Shown here in pieces: positions 38,573-46,845 of a DNA stretch of 64,000 bases. This stretch comes from an uncultured SAR116 cluster alpha proteobacterium (GTDB lineage: Bacteria > Pseudomonadota > Alphaproteobacteria > Puniceispirillales > Marisalimonadaceae): the NCBI GenBank assembly GCA_902622745.1, contig CACNQW010000003.1, positions 26,877 to 90,876 on the forward strand, given 5' to 3'. The notes under the pieces are model-generated. The model saw nothing but the letters and a program-made list of their open reading frames with translations, was not told the DNA's origin and made no database searches. Every line of letters starts with the position of its first letter. The stretch's first letter is position 1. Position numbers and translations under genes: made by a program.

Positions 38573-40591
38573 ATGAAATCAAAAACAAATAAAAAAACTA
38601 AAATAAAATCCGAGTTAGAAAACTCGGATAAACCAATAATTGATCTAAATAATTCTGAAATAAAAGCTTTATTAAAAAAAGGTAAATCCACTGGTTATAT
38701 TACTCACGATCAATTAAATAAAGCTTTACCAGATGGGGAATTAACTTCTGAACAAATAGAAGATGTAATGGTAGCAATAAATGAATTAGGTGTAAACATT
38801 ATAGATCAAAATGAAGAAAGTAGTTCAGAGGAAAATGATGGAAAGTCTGTTGGAAATATTGCTGAAGATGAAGGTAGTCGTTCTGATGATCCAGTTAGGA
38901 TGTACCTCAAAGAGATGGGTACTGTAGAATTATTATCAAGAGAAGGTGAAATAGCAATAGCTAAAAGGATTGAAGCTGGCAAAGAATTGATGATTGGAGG
39001 ATTATATGAAAATCCTATTGCATTGAATCAATTTTTACAATGGAGAGATAATGTAGATAACGGTTCAATGATGTTAAGGGATATTATTGATTTAGAAACA
39101 ACTTATTCCAGACTGAATGAAGAGGATGCTATTAGTAAAAATTTATCTAAAGAAAATCCTTTAATAAATAGTGAACCTTTACAAAACAATAAAATAAATA
39201 TTAACAATATTTTAGAAAGAACAGTCTCCAAAGAAAATCTTAAACCCAATAATGAAATCCTTCCTGATAATGATAATGAAGAAGAGAAAGATGAAAGCCA
39301 TAATGACGATGATGAAGAAAATGATTCAAATTTATCTCTTGTTGCGATGGAAACTGAGATCAAAGGATCTATATTAGAAATTATTGATAGTGTTGTTGAA
39401 ACATTTAAACAAATTGAAATTTTGAATGACAGAAGATTAGCAAGGCTTCAAAAAGGTGATGAATTAATTGAGAGATCTGAAAAGAAAAGATTTGATCTAC
39501 AAATTGATCTTATTAATAAATTAGATAAAATTTACTTAAATCCAAACAAACAAGAAATATTATTAGATCAGATCTATGGTCTTAATAAAAAAATATCAAA
39601 TATTGAAGGTAAATTGCTTAGGATGGCAGAACAATCTGGCATTAAAAGAATTGATTTTTTAAATAAATGGCAAGATGGAAAATTTTATCATAATTGGAAA
39701 GATAATGTAAATACAAATAAAGTTTGGAAAAAATTTTTTGATGAAAATAAAAATACTATTGATGAATTATTTAATTCAATTAATGAATTTATTTCTAAAG
39801 TAAATTTACCTATTAAAGAGTTTAAAAATCTTGTTCAAATTATTCAAAAGGGTGAGAGAGAAGCAGCGCGAGCGAAAAAAGAAATGGTAGAGGCTAATTT
39901 GAGGTTAGTAATCTCAATAGCCAAAAAATATACCAATAGAGGGCTTCAATTTTTAGACCTCATTCAAGAAGGTAATATTGGTTTAATGAAAGCTGTTGAT
40001 AAATTTGAGTATAGAAGAGGTTATAAATTCTCAACATATGCAACATGGTGGATTAGACAAGCAATAACTCGATCTATAGCTGATCAAGCAAGGACCATAC
40101 GTATACCTGTGCATATGATTGAGACGATTAATAAAATTGTTAGAACTTCAAGGCAAATGTTGCATGAAATAGGACGAGAACCAACTCCTGAAGAATTATC
40201 TACAAAGTTATCAATGCCATTAGATAAAGTAAGAAAAGTATTAAAGATTGCTAAAGAACCAATTTCACTCGAAACTCCTGTTGGTGATGAAGATGATAGT
40301 CATCTTGGTGATTTCATTGAAGATAAAAATGCTGTTCAGCCGTTAGAGGCTGCTATTCATGCCAATCTTCGTGAAACAACTACAAGAATTTTATCTAGTC
40401 TAACACCAAGGGAAGAACGTGTACTTAGAATGAGATTTGGTATAGGAATGAATACGGATCACACACTGGAAGAGGTGGGACAGCAGTTTAGTGTTACTCG
40501 TGAGAGAATTAGGCAGATTGAAGCTAAAGCATTGAGAAAACTTAAACACCCATCGCGATCAAGAAAATTAAGATCATTTCTAGAAACATAA
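38573..40591 (+). CDS. rpoD: RNA polymerase primary sigma factor RpoD
   Basis: The housekeeping sigma-70. The 672 residues include sigma region 1.1 (about 25-90, [23 protein letters not shown]), region 1.2 ([21 protein letters not shown]) and an acidic, low-complexity non-conserved region (about 180-260, [21 protein letters not shown]). Region 2 follows with [56 protein letters not shown], then region 3, and region 4 with the helix-turn-helix [23 protein letters not shown]. It is the last gene of the yqeY-dnaG-rpoD unit, and a tRNA gene follows. Confidence 0.98.
   Translation: MKSKTNKKTKIKSELENSDKPIIDLNNSEIKALLKKGKSTGYITHDQLNKALPDGELTSEQIEDVMVAINELGVNIIDQNEESSSEENDGKSVGNIAEDEGSRSDDPVRMYLKEMGTVELLSREGEIAIAKRIEAGKELMIGGLYENPIALNQFLQWRDNVDNGSMMLRDIIDLETTYSRLNEEDAISKNLSKENPLINSEPLQNNKININNILERTVSKENLKPNNEILPDNDNEEEKDESHNDDDEENDSNLSLVAMETEIKGSILEIIDSVVETFKQIEILNDRRLARLQKGDELIERSEKKRFDLQIDLINKLDKIYLNPNKQEILLDQIYGLNKKISNIEGKLLRMAEQSGIKRIDFLNKWQDGKFYHNWKDNVNTNKVWKKFFDENKNTIDELFNSINEFISKVNLPIKEFKNLVQIIQKGEREAARAKKEMVEANLRLVISIAKKYTNRGLQFLDLIQEGNIGLMKAVDKFEYRRGYKFSTYATWWIRQAITRSIADQARTIRIPVHMIETINKIVRTSRQMLHEIGREPTPEELSTKLSMPLDKVRKVLKIAKEPISLETPVGDEDDSHLGDFIEDKNAVQPLEAAIHANLRETTTRILSSLTPREERVLRMRFGIGMNTDHTLEEVGQQFSVTRERIRQIEAKALRKLKHPSRSRKLRSFLET
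38609..38628 (+). other. Perfect 8-bp hairpin at start of rpoD
   Basis: Arms TCCGAGTT (38609-38616) and AACTCGGA (38621-38628) with the tetraloop AGAA, 36 bases into the rpoD coding sequence. It might slow or gate early translation or protect the 5' end of a processed rpoD mRNA. It pairs as a curiosity with the hairpin near the end of dnaG. Function is inference only. Confidence 0.28.
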
Positions 40592-40643
40592 AAGCTATCT
40601 TTACTTTACTGCTTATAAATTGTATAACACTATTCGTTATATA

Positions 40644-40720
40644 GGTCCTGTAGCTCAGTTGGTTAGAGCTCTCCACTCATAATGGATAGGTCGCAGGTTC
40701 GAGTCCTGCCGGGACCACCA
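40644..40720 (+). tRNA. tRNA with CAU anticodon (Ile2, lysidine type, or elongator Met)
   Basis: A 77-base cloverleaf: acceptor GGTCCTG/CGGGACC (one G-U pair), D arm GCTC/GAGC, anticodon loop CTCATAA with CAT at 40678-40680, T arm GCAGG-TTCGAGT-CCTGC, and an encoded ACCA end. The top pair of the anticodon stem is C27-T43, a mismatch. The acceptor has C4-G69 and C5-G68, which are associated with TilS-modified tRNA-Ile2 in E. coli, so I lean to Ile(AUA). Elongator Met cannot be excluded without comparison. It is not an initiator, since pair 1-72 (G-C) is intact. Confidence 0.93.
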
Positions 40721-40741
40721 CACACTAATTATTGAATTTAT

Positions 40742-40765
40742 TAAGATTATAAGTTTATAATCTTA
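40742..40765 (+). promoter_or_regulatory. Perfect 10-bp palindrome before the dehydratase gene
   Basis: Arms TAAGATTATA (40742-40751) and TATAATCTTA (40756-40765) around AGTT, ending 7 bases before the dehydratase ATG. It lies in the 52 bases between the tRNA and the gene. There is no following T-run and it contains few G/C bases, so a regulator-binding operator is as plausible as a transcript end for the tRNA. No regulator gene is adjacent. Confidence 0.4.
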
Positions 40766-40772
40766 TATCAAT

Positions 40773-42503
40773 ATGAAAAAAAATTATAAAAACCTCAGAA
40801 GCTATAGGTGGTTTGCTCCAAATGATATTAGATCCTTCGGGCATAGATCACGAGCGATGCAAATTGGTTATAGTAAAGATGACTGGTATGGCAAACCCAT
40901 AATTGGAATAATAAATACATGGTCAGATATACAACCTTGTCACATTCATTTTAAAAGTAGAGTAGAGGACGTAAAAAGAGGTATTTTTCAAATGGGTGGT
41001 TTTCCTATAGAATTACCATCAATTTCTTTAGCTGAAATGTATGTGAAACCAACAACAATGCTCTATAGAAACATGCTTTCTATGGAAGTTGAAGAATTAA
41101 TTAGATCTCATCCAATAGACGGTGTTGTTTTAATGGGAGGTTGTGACAAAACTACACCAGCTTTACTAATGGGTGCTATAAGTAATGATTTACCAACAGT
41201 TTTCTTACCAGCCGGACCAATGTTAAGAGGAAATTTTAAAGGTAAATTTTTAGGAAGTGGTTCTGATGGATGGAAATATTGGGCAGAACTAAGAGCAGGC
41301 AATATTTCAGATGATGATTGGCAAGAAGTTGAAACAGGCATAGCAAGATCTTATGGTCATTGTATGACTATGGGTACAGCTAGTACAATGACAGCTATAG
41401 CAGAAGCTATAGGTTTTTGCTTGCCTGGTGCAAGCTCAATTCCAGCCCCAGACTCAAATCATATTAGAATGTCTTCAAATGTAGGGAAAAGAATAGTTGA
41501 AATGGTTTGGCAAGATTTAAAGCCTTCAAAGTTTGTGACTAAAAAATCAATTGAAAACGCGATAATTGTTGCAATGGCTATGGGTTGTTCAACTAATGCC
41601 ATTATACATTTAATTGCTATTGCTAGAAGGTCTAGAATAAGACTTACTATGGATAAATTAGATGAAATAGGAAGAAAAGTTCCAGTAATTGCAAACATAA
41701 GACCTTCAGGAAAAGAATACTTAATGGAAGATTTTTATTATGCTGGTGGAATTCTTTCATTAATGTATCAACTCTCAGATATCTTGAATATTAATGAAAA
41801 AACAGTTGTTGGTAAAAATATTAAAGATATTATAAAAAAACAAAAACCAATAAATGAAGATGTAATAAGGCCTTTAAAAAATCCCATTTATAAAGAGGGA
41901 TCTTTGGCCGTTTTAAAGGGAAATTTGGCTCCAGATGGTTGTGTTATAAAACCAGCAGCTTGTGAAAAAAAATTTTTGAAGCATAAGGGTCCAGTTATTG
42001 TTTTTGATAGTTACCCTGAAATGAATAAGATTATTGACTCTGATGACTTAGATGTTTCAGAAAACCATGTCCTTGTGCTTAGAAATGTTGGTCCGGTCGG
42101 TGGACCAGGAATGCCTGAGTGGGGAATGATACCAATTCCTAAGAAATTATTAAAAAAGGGTGTTAGGGATATGGTTAGGATTTCAGATGCTAGAATGAGT
42201 GGCACAAGTTATGGCGCATGTATACTGCATGTTGCTCCAGAGAGTTATATAGGTGGACCTCTTTCTCTATTAAAAACAGGTGATATAGTTGAAATTGATG
42301 TAAACAAAAGAAGTATAAATATGTTAGTTGATAACAAAACATTGCAAAAGAGAAAATCAAATTTAGTTCAAAAAAAACCTAAAGCTGGAAGAGGTTGGCT
42401 ATGGATGTATAGTAATCATGTTAAGCAGGCTAATGAAGGTTGTGATTTTGATTTTTTAGAAACTGATTTCGGCAACTCTGCAAAAGAGCCAGATATATTT
42501 TAA
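40773..42503 (+). CDS. IlvD/Edd-family sugar-acid dehydratase (L-arabonate dehydratase-like)
   Basis: A 576-residue Fe-S dehydratase of the IlvD/Edd family, which converts aldonic acids to 2-keto-3-deoxy acids. Cluster-ligand cysteines are seen in IQPCHIHFK, MGGCDKTTPALLMGA and SYGHCMTMGTASTM. The C-terminal half has VGPVGGPGMPEWG and ISDARMSGTSYGACILHVAPE, which point to the sugar-acid branch (arabonate, xylonate and relatives) rather than dihydroxyacid dehydratase. The exact substrate is not readable. It is followed after 10 bases by the RraA/BI-1 chimera, suggesting a dehydration-aldol cleavage pair. Confidence 0.87.
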   Translation: MKKNYKNLRSYRWFAPNDIRSFGHRSRAMQIGYSKDDWYGKPIIGIINTWSDIQPCHIHFKSRVEDVKRGIFQMGGFPIELPSISLAEMYVKPTTMLYRNMLSMEVEELIRSHPIDGVVLMGGCDKTTPALLMGAISNDLPTVFLPAGPMLRGNFKGKFLGSGSDGWKYWAELRAGNISDDDWQEVETGIARSYGHCMTMGTASTMTAIAEAIGFCLPGASSIPAPDSNHIRMSSNVGKRIVEMVWQDLKPSKFVTKKSIENAIIVAMAMGCSTNAIIHLIAIARRSRIRLTMDKLDEIGRKVPVIANIRPSGKEYLMEDFYYAGGILSLMYQLSDILNINEKTVVGKNIKDIIKKQKPINEDVIRPLKNPIYKEGSLAVLKGNLAPDGCVIKPAACEKKFLKHKGPVIVFDSYPEMNKIIDSDDLDVSENHVLVLRNVGPVGGPGMPEWGMIPIPKKLLKKGVRDMVRISDARMSGTSYGACILHVAPESYIGGPLSLLKTGDIVEIDVNKRSINMLVDNKTLQKRKSNLVQKKPKAGRGWLWMYSNHVKQANEGCDFDFLETDFGNSAKEPDIF

Positions 42504-42513
42504 GATAATTATT

Positions 42514-43419
42514 ATGAAAAATGAAATTAAAGATATATATAAAAAAGCTAGTGTAGCAACAATTTGTACCGCCCTTTTTAAAAAGGGTTTAAAAAATCAA
42601 TTCATTCAAGGTATTTCGCCTTTAAACAAAAAAATTTCTAAAATGTTAGGTTTAGCTTTTACAGTTAGATATATTCCTGCAAGAGAAGATTTGAATTCAA
42701 TTGATGTGTTTAAAGATCCAAATCACCCTCAAAGGGTAGCTGTTGAAGAATGTCCAAAAGATTATGTTATGGTGTTTGACAGTAGAAAAGATCCGAGAGC
42801 TGCATCCGCGGGATCCATATTATTAACTCGAATGATGGTAAGAGGATGTGCTGGTGTTGTTACTGATGGTGGGTTTAGAGATTCTCATGAAATTAAAAAC
42901 TTAAACATACCTACTTATCATAACAGACCCTCATCACCAACTAATTTAACTTTACATCAAGCTATTGACATTAATGTGCCAATTGGTTGCGGTGATGTTG
43001 CAGTTTGGCCTAATGATTTAATTATAGGGGATCAAGAAGGCGTTGTTGTGGTTCCAAATAATATTATTACAGATATTTCAAAAGAAGTTAAGTTTATGAC
43101 AATATATGGATATACTACAAAAAAGTCTTTAAGCGGACTTGGATCATTTCTAATTATGGGCGTTTTTGGGCTTATAATAGCTCAAATCGTTAATATTTTT
43201 TTAGCTTCATCAGGTCTAGACTTTATGATTTCGGTCATAGGGGTATTAATTTTTGCTGGCCTTACAGCTTATGATACTCAGAAGATTAAGAACATGTATT
43301 ATGCCGCTGACGATAGTGAAACAGCAGGCAAAAAATCTATAATAGGTGCCTTAACTTTATACTTAGATTTTATTTTGATGTTTCAGTTTTTATTATCATT
43401 ACTTGGTAATCGTGAGTAA
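42514..43419 (+). CDS. Chimera: RraA-family aldolase fused to C-terminal half of Bax-inhibitor-1 (YbhL/YccA) protein
   Basis: One open frame of 301 residues with two unrelated parts. Residues 1 to about 191 are RraA/HMG-aldolase-like: GRA-type GSILLTRMMVRGCAGVVTDGGFRDSHEI (the TDGxxRD active-site motif) and PIGCGDVAVWPNDLIIGDQEGVVVVP. The family's last helix is absent. From about residue 194 it reads as the end of a Bax-inhibitor-1 protein: IYGYTTKKSLSGLGSFLIMG, FAGLTAYDTQKIKNMYY, and GALTLYLDFILMFQFLL. This gives three membrane helices instead of seven, but both conserved BI-1 aspartates (YDTQ, LYLDF) are kept. An internal ATG at 43096 could start the BI-1 fragment alone. It looks like an in-frame gene fusion made by deletion or insertion. 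Confidence 0.88.
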   Translation: MKNEIKDIYKKASVATICTALFKKGLKNQFIQGISPLNKKISKMLGLAFTVRYIPAREDLNSIDVFKDPNHPQRVAVEECPKDYVMVFDSRKDPRAASAGSILLTRMMVRGCAGVVTDGGFRDSHEIKNLNIPTYHNRPSSPTNLTLHQAIDINVPIGCGDVAVWPNDLIIGDQEGVVVVPNNIITDISKEVKFMTIYGYTTKKSLSGLGSFLIMGVFGLIIAQIVNIFLASSGLDFMISVIGVLIFAGLTAYDTQKIKNMYYAADDSETAGKKSIIGALTLYLDFILMFQFLLSLLGNRE

Positions 43420-43429
43420 TTAATTTAAA

Positions 43430-43462
43430 AATAAAACCCATCCTATATCGATGGGTTTTATT
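43430..43462. terminator. Strong bidirectional intrinsic terminator
   Basis: A perfect 13-bp stem: AATAAAACCCATC at 43430-43442 and GATGGGTTTTATT at 43450-43462, with a 7-base loop. The A-rich left arm and T-rich right arm give a U-tract in either direction. It lies exactly between the convergent RraA/BI-1 chimera (stop 43419) and the glutathione peroxidase gene (stop 43463). It is the clearest terminator in the window. Confidence 0.88.
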
Positions 43463-44002
43463 TTACATTATTTTTTTTAATTCATTTAAAAATTTTTTTG
43501 AAGAAGGTTTTGTTACACTAGAAAACCAAGATGACAACTTCCCATCTTTACTTATCAAATACTTATAAAAGTTCCATTTTGGCAATGATAAATATCCAGC
43601 TTCCTTTTCAACCCACTCAAAAAAAGGATGTCGGTTTTTTCCTTTAACTTTAGTTATAGTAGTAATAGGGAAAGAAATATTAAAATTTACTTCACAGAAT
43701 TCTTTTACCTTTTTGTTATCTTTAAATTCCTGTCCTCCAAAATCATTAGATGGAATTGCTATTACAACAAGTTCCTTTTTTTTAAATTTTTGATAAAGGT
43801 TTTCTAATTGCTCATATTGATAAGTAAAACCACAAAATGAGGCTGAATTTACAATTATTATTGGTTTATTTTTAAAATCTTTTAACGAAATAATGTTTCC
43901 ATCAACACCTTCAAAATTTAAATCAAAAAAATCAGACTTTGCAGAAAAAGAAATACTCATAAAAAGAGTAAATATCATAATTAAAAAACTTTTACTAATC
44001 AT
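43463..44002 (-). CDS. Secreted glutathione peroxidase family protein
   Basis: A 179-residue thiol peroxidase with an N-terminal signal peptide (MISKSFLIMIFTLFMSISFSAKS), so probably periplasmic. The domain has LKDFKNKPIIIVNSASFCGFTYQYEQLENLY, with the peroxidatic Cys in the GPx position. It continues with VVIAIPSNDFGGQE (conserved Gln), KEFCEVNFNISFPI (second, resolving Cys), and PKWNFYKYLISKDGKLSSWFSS, where W-N-F/K completes the catalytic tetrad. The reductant is likely thioredoxin-like rather than glutathione. It overlaps the flavoprotein gene by 8 bases. Confidence 0.9.
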   Translation of the reverse strand: MISKSFLIMIFTLFMSISFSAKSDFFDLNFEGVDGNIISLKDFKNKPIIIVNSASFCGFTYQYEQLENLYQKFKKKELVVIAIPSNDFGGQEFKDNKKVKEFCEVNFNISFPITTITKVKGKNRHPFFEWVEKEAGYLSLPKWNFYKYLISKDGKLSSWFSSVTKPSSKKFLNELKKIM

Positions 44003-45089
44003 ACCAAACTTTTTTTAAAAAATCAGACATTAGTTTATCTGAAAAATTAGAAACTAAACTATCTCTTATTTTTGTAAAGCTATTCATTCCAAAAGATATT
44101 CCAACTATATTTGAGATAGATTTTAGCTCACTCTTCTTTTTAAAAGTATTTCTTGAGAAATTTTCAAAAATTTCATCATATGAATGAGTGTTTTCTACTA
44201 AGAATTTTAGATAATTTGCATCTTCAATTATATTATTACCTACTTGAGCTAAATGGGGTTCAAAAGAAAATCCAGCATCTCCAAATAGCAAAACATTATT
44301 TTTATGAATTGTTTGAATTTCATCTTCATAAAAATAATAATGACCTTCATTCCAATCTATTGGCGAAAATTTTGAAATGTTTCTTAGTTTATCTAATATC
44401 TTATTAGAGTTTTGAAAAAGTTTATTAGGGATAAAAACATAATTAATACATGTTTTGTTATTGTTAAAAAACGGATAAGAAATAAAATGTCCATAATTTG
44501 AAAAACTTAATTCAAGTGTTTTTTGTTTTAATAATAATTGTTTTCTATCATTTGATGTTCCTCGAAAAACTTGTTTTTTGACTATGTTAGTAGTGCCACA
44601 TACATATTTTCTTGTAATACCATTGACACCATCGCAACCAATTATTATGTCAGCTGATATTAATTCCTTATTATCCATCAAAACTTCAAGCTTTCCTGGT
44701 TCTCTTTGAATAATGCCAACACAGGATTTGTTTATTTCATTTATTTGAATGTTGTTCTTTACATTTTTAATCAAAAAATTAATTAGCATTTCTCTGCTTA
44801 CAGAAAAATATTTTAAATCAAATTCATTAAAATAAAAATTTTTCAGCATTCTAGTTTCATCGTTATTATAACTATTTATTTGAAACTTAATTATTTCATA
44901 AACAATGTTTTTGACATCATCATTTTGAATTAATTTTTTTAGGGCTCTGAAACCGTTAGGAGATAATTGTTGTGCTCCAAATGTATTATTCTTATTTCCA
45001 ATTATTGTAATATTAACTTTTTTATTTGTAAATGCACTAGCAACAGACCACGCAGATAAACTATTTCCGATAATTAAAATCTTCTTCAT
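43995..45089 (-). CDS. FAD-dependent monooxygenase-like flavoprotein with degenerate nucleotide motif
   Basis: A 364-residue protein of the p-hydroxybenzoate hydroxylase/UbiH fold. The middle motif ADIIIGCDGVNGITRKYV (DG) and the C-terminal VLLFGDAGFSFEPHLAQVGNNIIEDANYL (GD...P...G.N..EDA) fit the family. The N-terminal Rossmann motif, normally GxGxxG, reads ILIIGNSLSAWSVASAF, and the acidic residue at the end of strand 2 is missing (TIIGNKN). FAD binding may therefore differ or be weakened. Substrate is unknown; ubiquinone-type hydroxylation is one possibility. It is upstream of the peroxidase gene on the same strand. Confidence 0.72.
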   Translation of the reverse strand: MKKILIIGNSLSAWSVASAFTNKKVNITIIGNKNNTFGAQQLSPNGFRALKKLIQNDDVKNIVYEIIKFQINSYNNDETRMLKNFYFNEFDLKYFSVSREMLINFLIKNVKNNIQINEINKSCVGIIQREPGKLEVLMDNKELISADIIIGCDGVNGITRKYVCGTTNIVKKQVFRGTSNDRKQLLLKQKTLELSFSNYGHFISYPFFNNNKTCINYVFIPNKLFQNSNKILDKLRNISKFSPIDWNEGHYYFYEDEIQTIHKNNVLLFGDAGFSFEPHLAQVGNNIIEDANYLKFLVENTHSYDEIFENFSRNTFKKKSELKSISNIVGISFGMNSFTKIRDSLVSNFSDKLMSDFLKKVWYD

Positions 45090-45222
45090 TTAACTAATTT
45101 AATTAATTAATTTAAAATAAACATAAAAAAGTAGAAATTTTTTAATTTTTTTCTTGGCAATAAATAAATAGTTGTTAAATTGTTTTTTTTTAATCTGTTA
45201 CACATTGTTACAAATACAAATA
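45090..45222 (+). promoter_or_regulatory. Intergenic region upstream of pckA
   Basis: This 133-base stretch is the longest gene-free interval in the window and separates two divergent genes. It is almost all A/T. A possible promoter for pckA is TTGGCA at 45154-45159 followed about 16 bases later by TAAATT (45176-45181). I see no good ribosome-binding site before the pckA ATG and no operator-like repeat. Confidence 0.35.
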
Positions 45223-46827
45223 ATGATTTCTGATCAACTAAAAAAAATAGGTATTATTGACCCAATTGAAATAGTTCATAATCCGTCATTCGATAAATTA
45301 TATGAAGAGGAAACACTTCCAGAATTATCTGGCTACGAAAAACCTCAAAAAACAGAATATGGAGCATTGAATGTTAAAACTGGCATCTATACTGGCAGAT
45401 CTCCTAAAGATAAATATATAGTTAAAGATAAAACCACTGAAGATAATTTTTGGTGGACTTCAAGTGATAGAAAAAATGATAATAAACCAATTTCACAAGA
45501 AGTTTGGGAAGATTTAAAACTTAATGTAACAAAACAATTATCAAATAAAAAATTATATATAATTGATGCGTTTTGTGGAGCTAACAAAGACACATGCTTA
45601 AAAGTTAGATTTGTGATGGAAGTAGCTTGGCAAGCTCATTTTGTAAAAAATATGTTTATTAGACCTTCCGAAGAAGAACTTAAGAATTTTGTTCCAGATT
45701 TCCATGTAATTAATGGATCTAAAACAAGTAACAAAGAATATAAGAAACATAATATGAATTCTGAAACATTTATAGCCTTCAACCTAACTGAAAGGATACA
45801 ACTTATCGGAGGTACTTGGTATGGAGGTGAGATGAAAAAGGGTATGTTTGCCGTTATGAATTATTTGTTACCCCAAAAAGGTATAGCTTCAATGCATTGT
45901 TCTGCGAATAAAGGTATTAACGACGATACAGTTTCATTATTTTTTGGATTGTCTGGAACTGGAAAAACAACTTTATCTACAGACCCTAAAAGAAGTTTAA
46001 TTGGCGATGATGAACATGGTTGGGATGATGATGGGATATTTAATTTTGAAGGGGGCTGTTATGCTAAAACAGTAAATTTAGATCCTAAGAAAGAACCTGA
46101 TATTTTTAAAGCCATAAAAAAAGATGCTCTTTTAGAAAATGTAATTGTCGATGATAATGGTAAAGTAGACTATAATGATATATCTTTGACTGAAAATACA
46201 AGAGTATCCTATCCGATTTATCATATAGATAATATTGTTCAACCAATTTCAAAAGGTGGTCACGCTAATAAAGTTATTTTCTTAACGGCAGATGCTTTTG
46301 GCGTTTTGCCAGCTGTATCTATATTGAGTAATGAAGAAGCTCAATATCATTTCTTATCGGGCTTTACAGCAAAATTAGCTGGTACTGAAAGAGGTGTAGA
46401 TAAACCAACTCCAACTTTTTCTGCTTGTTTTGGAGCTGCCTTTTTAACTTTACATCCAACTAAATATGCTGAAGTGCTATCAAAAAGAATGAAAATGAAT
46501 AATTCCAAAGCTTATCTTGTTAATACTGGTTGGAATGGTAGAGGTGAGAGAATTTCTTTAAAAAATACTCGATCAATAATTGATAATATTTTAAATGACA
46601 AAATTGATAATGTACCGACAACTAATATTCCAATTTTTAATTTAGAAGTTCCAACGCAATTAAATAATATTGATTCTGAGATATTTGATCCTAGAAAAAG
46701 TTGGGATTCAAATATAGCATGGGAAAATAAAGCTACAGAATTAGCAAGATTATTTATTGCCAATTTTAATCAATTTTGTGATAGCGAAAATGGCAAAAAT
46801 TTAGTAAAATTTGGTCCACAAGTTTAA
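45223..46827 (+). CDS. pckA: Phosphoenolpyruvate carboxykinase (ATP)
   Basis: Converts oxaloacetate to PEP for gluconeogenesis. The 534 residues include [35 protein letters not shown], the P-loop [18 protein letters not shown] (about residues 243-260) and [25 protein letters not shown] with the metal-binding Asp residues. [25 protein letters not shown] and NTGWNGRG follow. I chose ATG 45223; an upstream in-frame TTG (45172) would add 17 residues that do not match the family. Confidence 0.97.
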   Translation: MISDQLKKIGIIDPIEIVHNPSFDKLYEEETLPELSGYEKPQKTEYGALNVKTGIYTGRSPKDKYIVKDKTTEDNFWWTSSDRKNDNKPISQEVWEDLKLNVTKQLSNKKLYIIDAFCGANKDTCLKVRFVMEVAWQAHFVKNMFIRPSEEELKNFVPDFHVINGSKTSNKEYKKHNMNSETFIAFNLTERIQLIGGTWYGGEMKKGMFAVMNYLLPQKGIASMHCSANKGINDDTVSLFFGLSGTGKTTLSTDPKRSLIGDDEHGWDDDGIFNFEGGCYAKTVNLDPKKEPDIFKAIKKDALLENVIVDDNGKVDYNDISLTENTRVSYPIYHIDNIVQPISKGGHANKVIFLTADAFGVLPAVSILSNEEAQYHFLSGFTAKLAGTERGVDKPTPTFSACFGAAFLTLHPTKYAEVLSKRMKMNNSKAYLVNTGWNGRGERISLKNTRSIIDNILNDKIDNVPTTNIPIFNLEVPTQLNNIDSEIFDPRKSWDSNIAWENKATELARLFIANFNQFCDSENGKNLVKFGPQV

Positions 46828-46845
46828 CTTACATATCTACTATTT

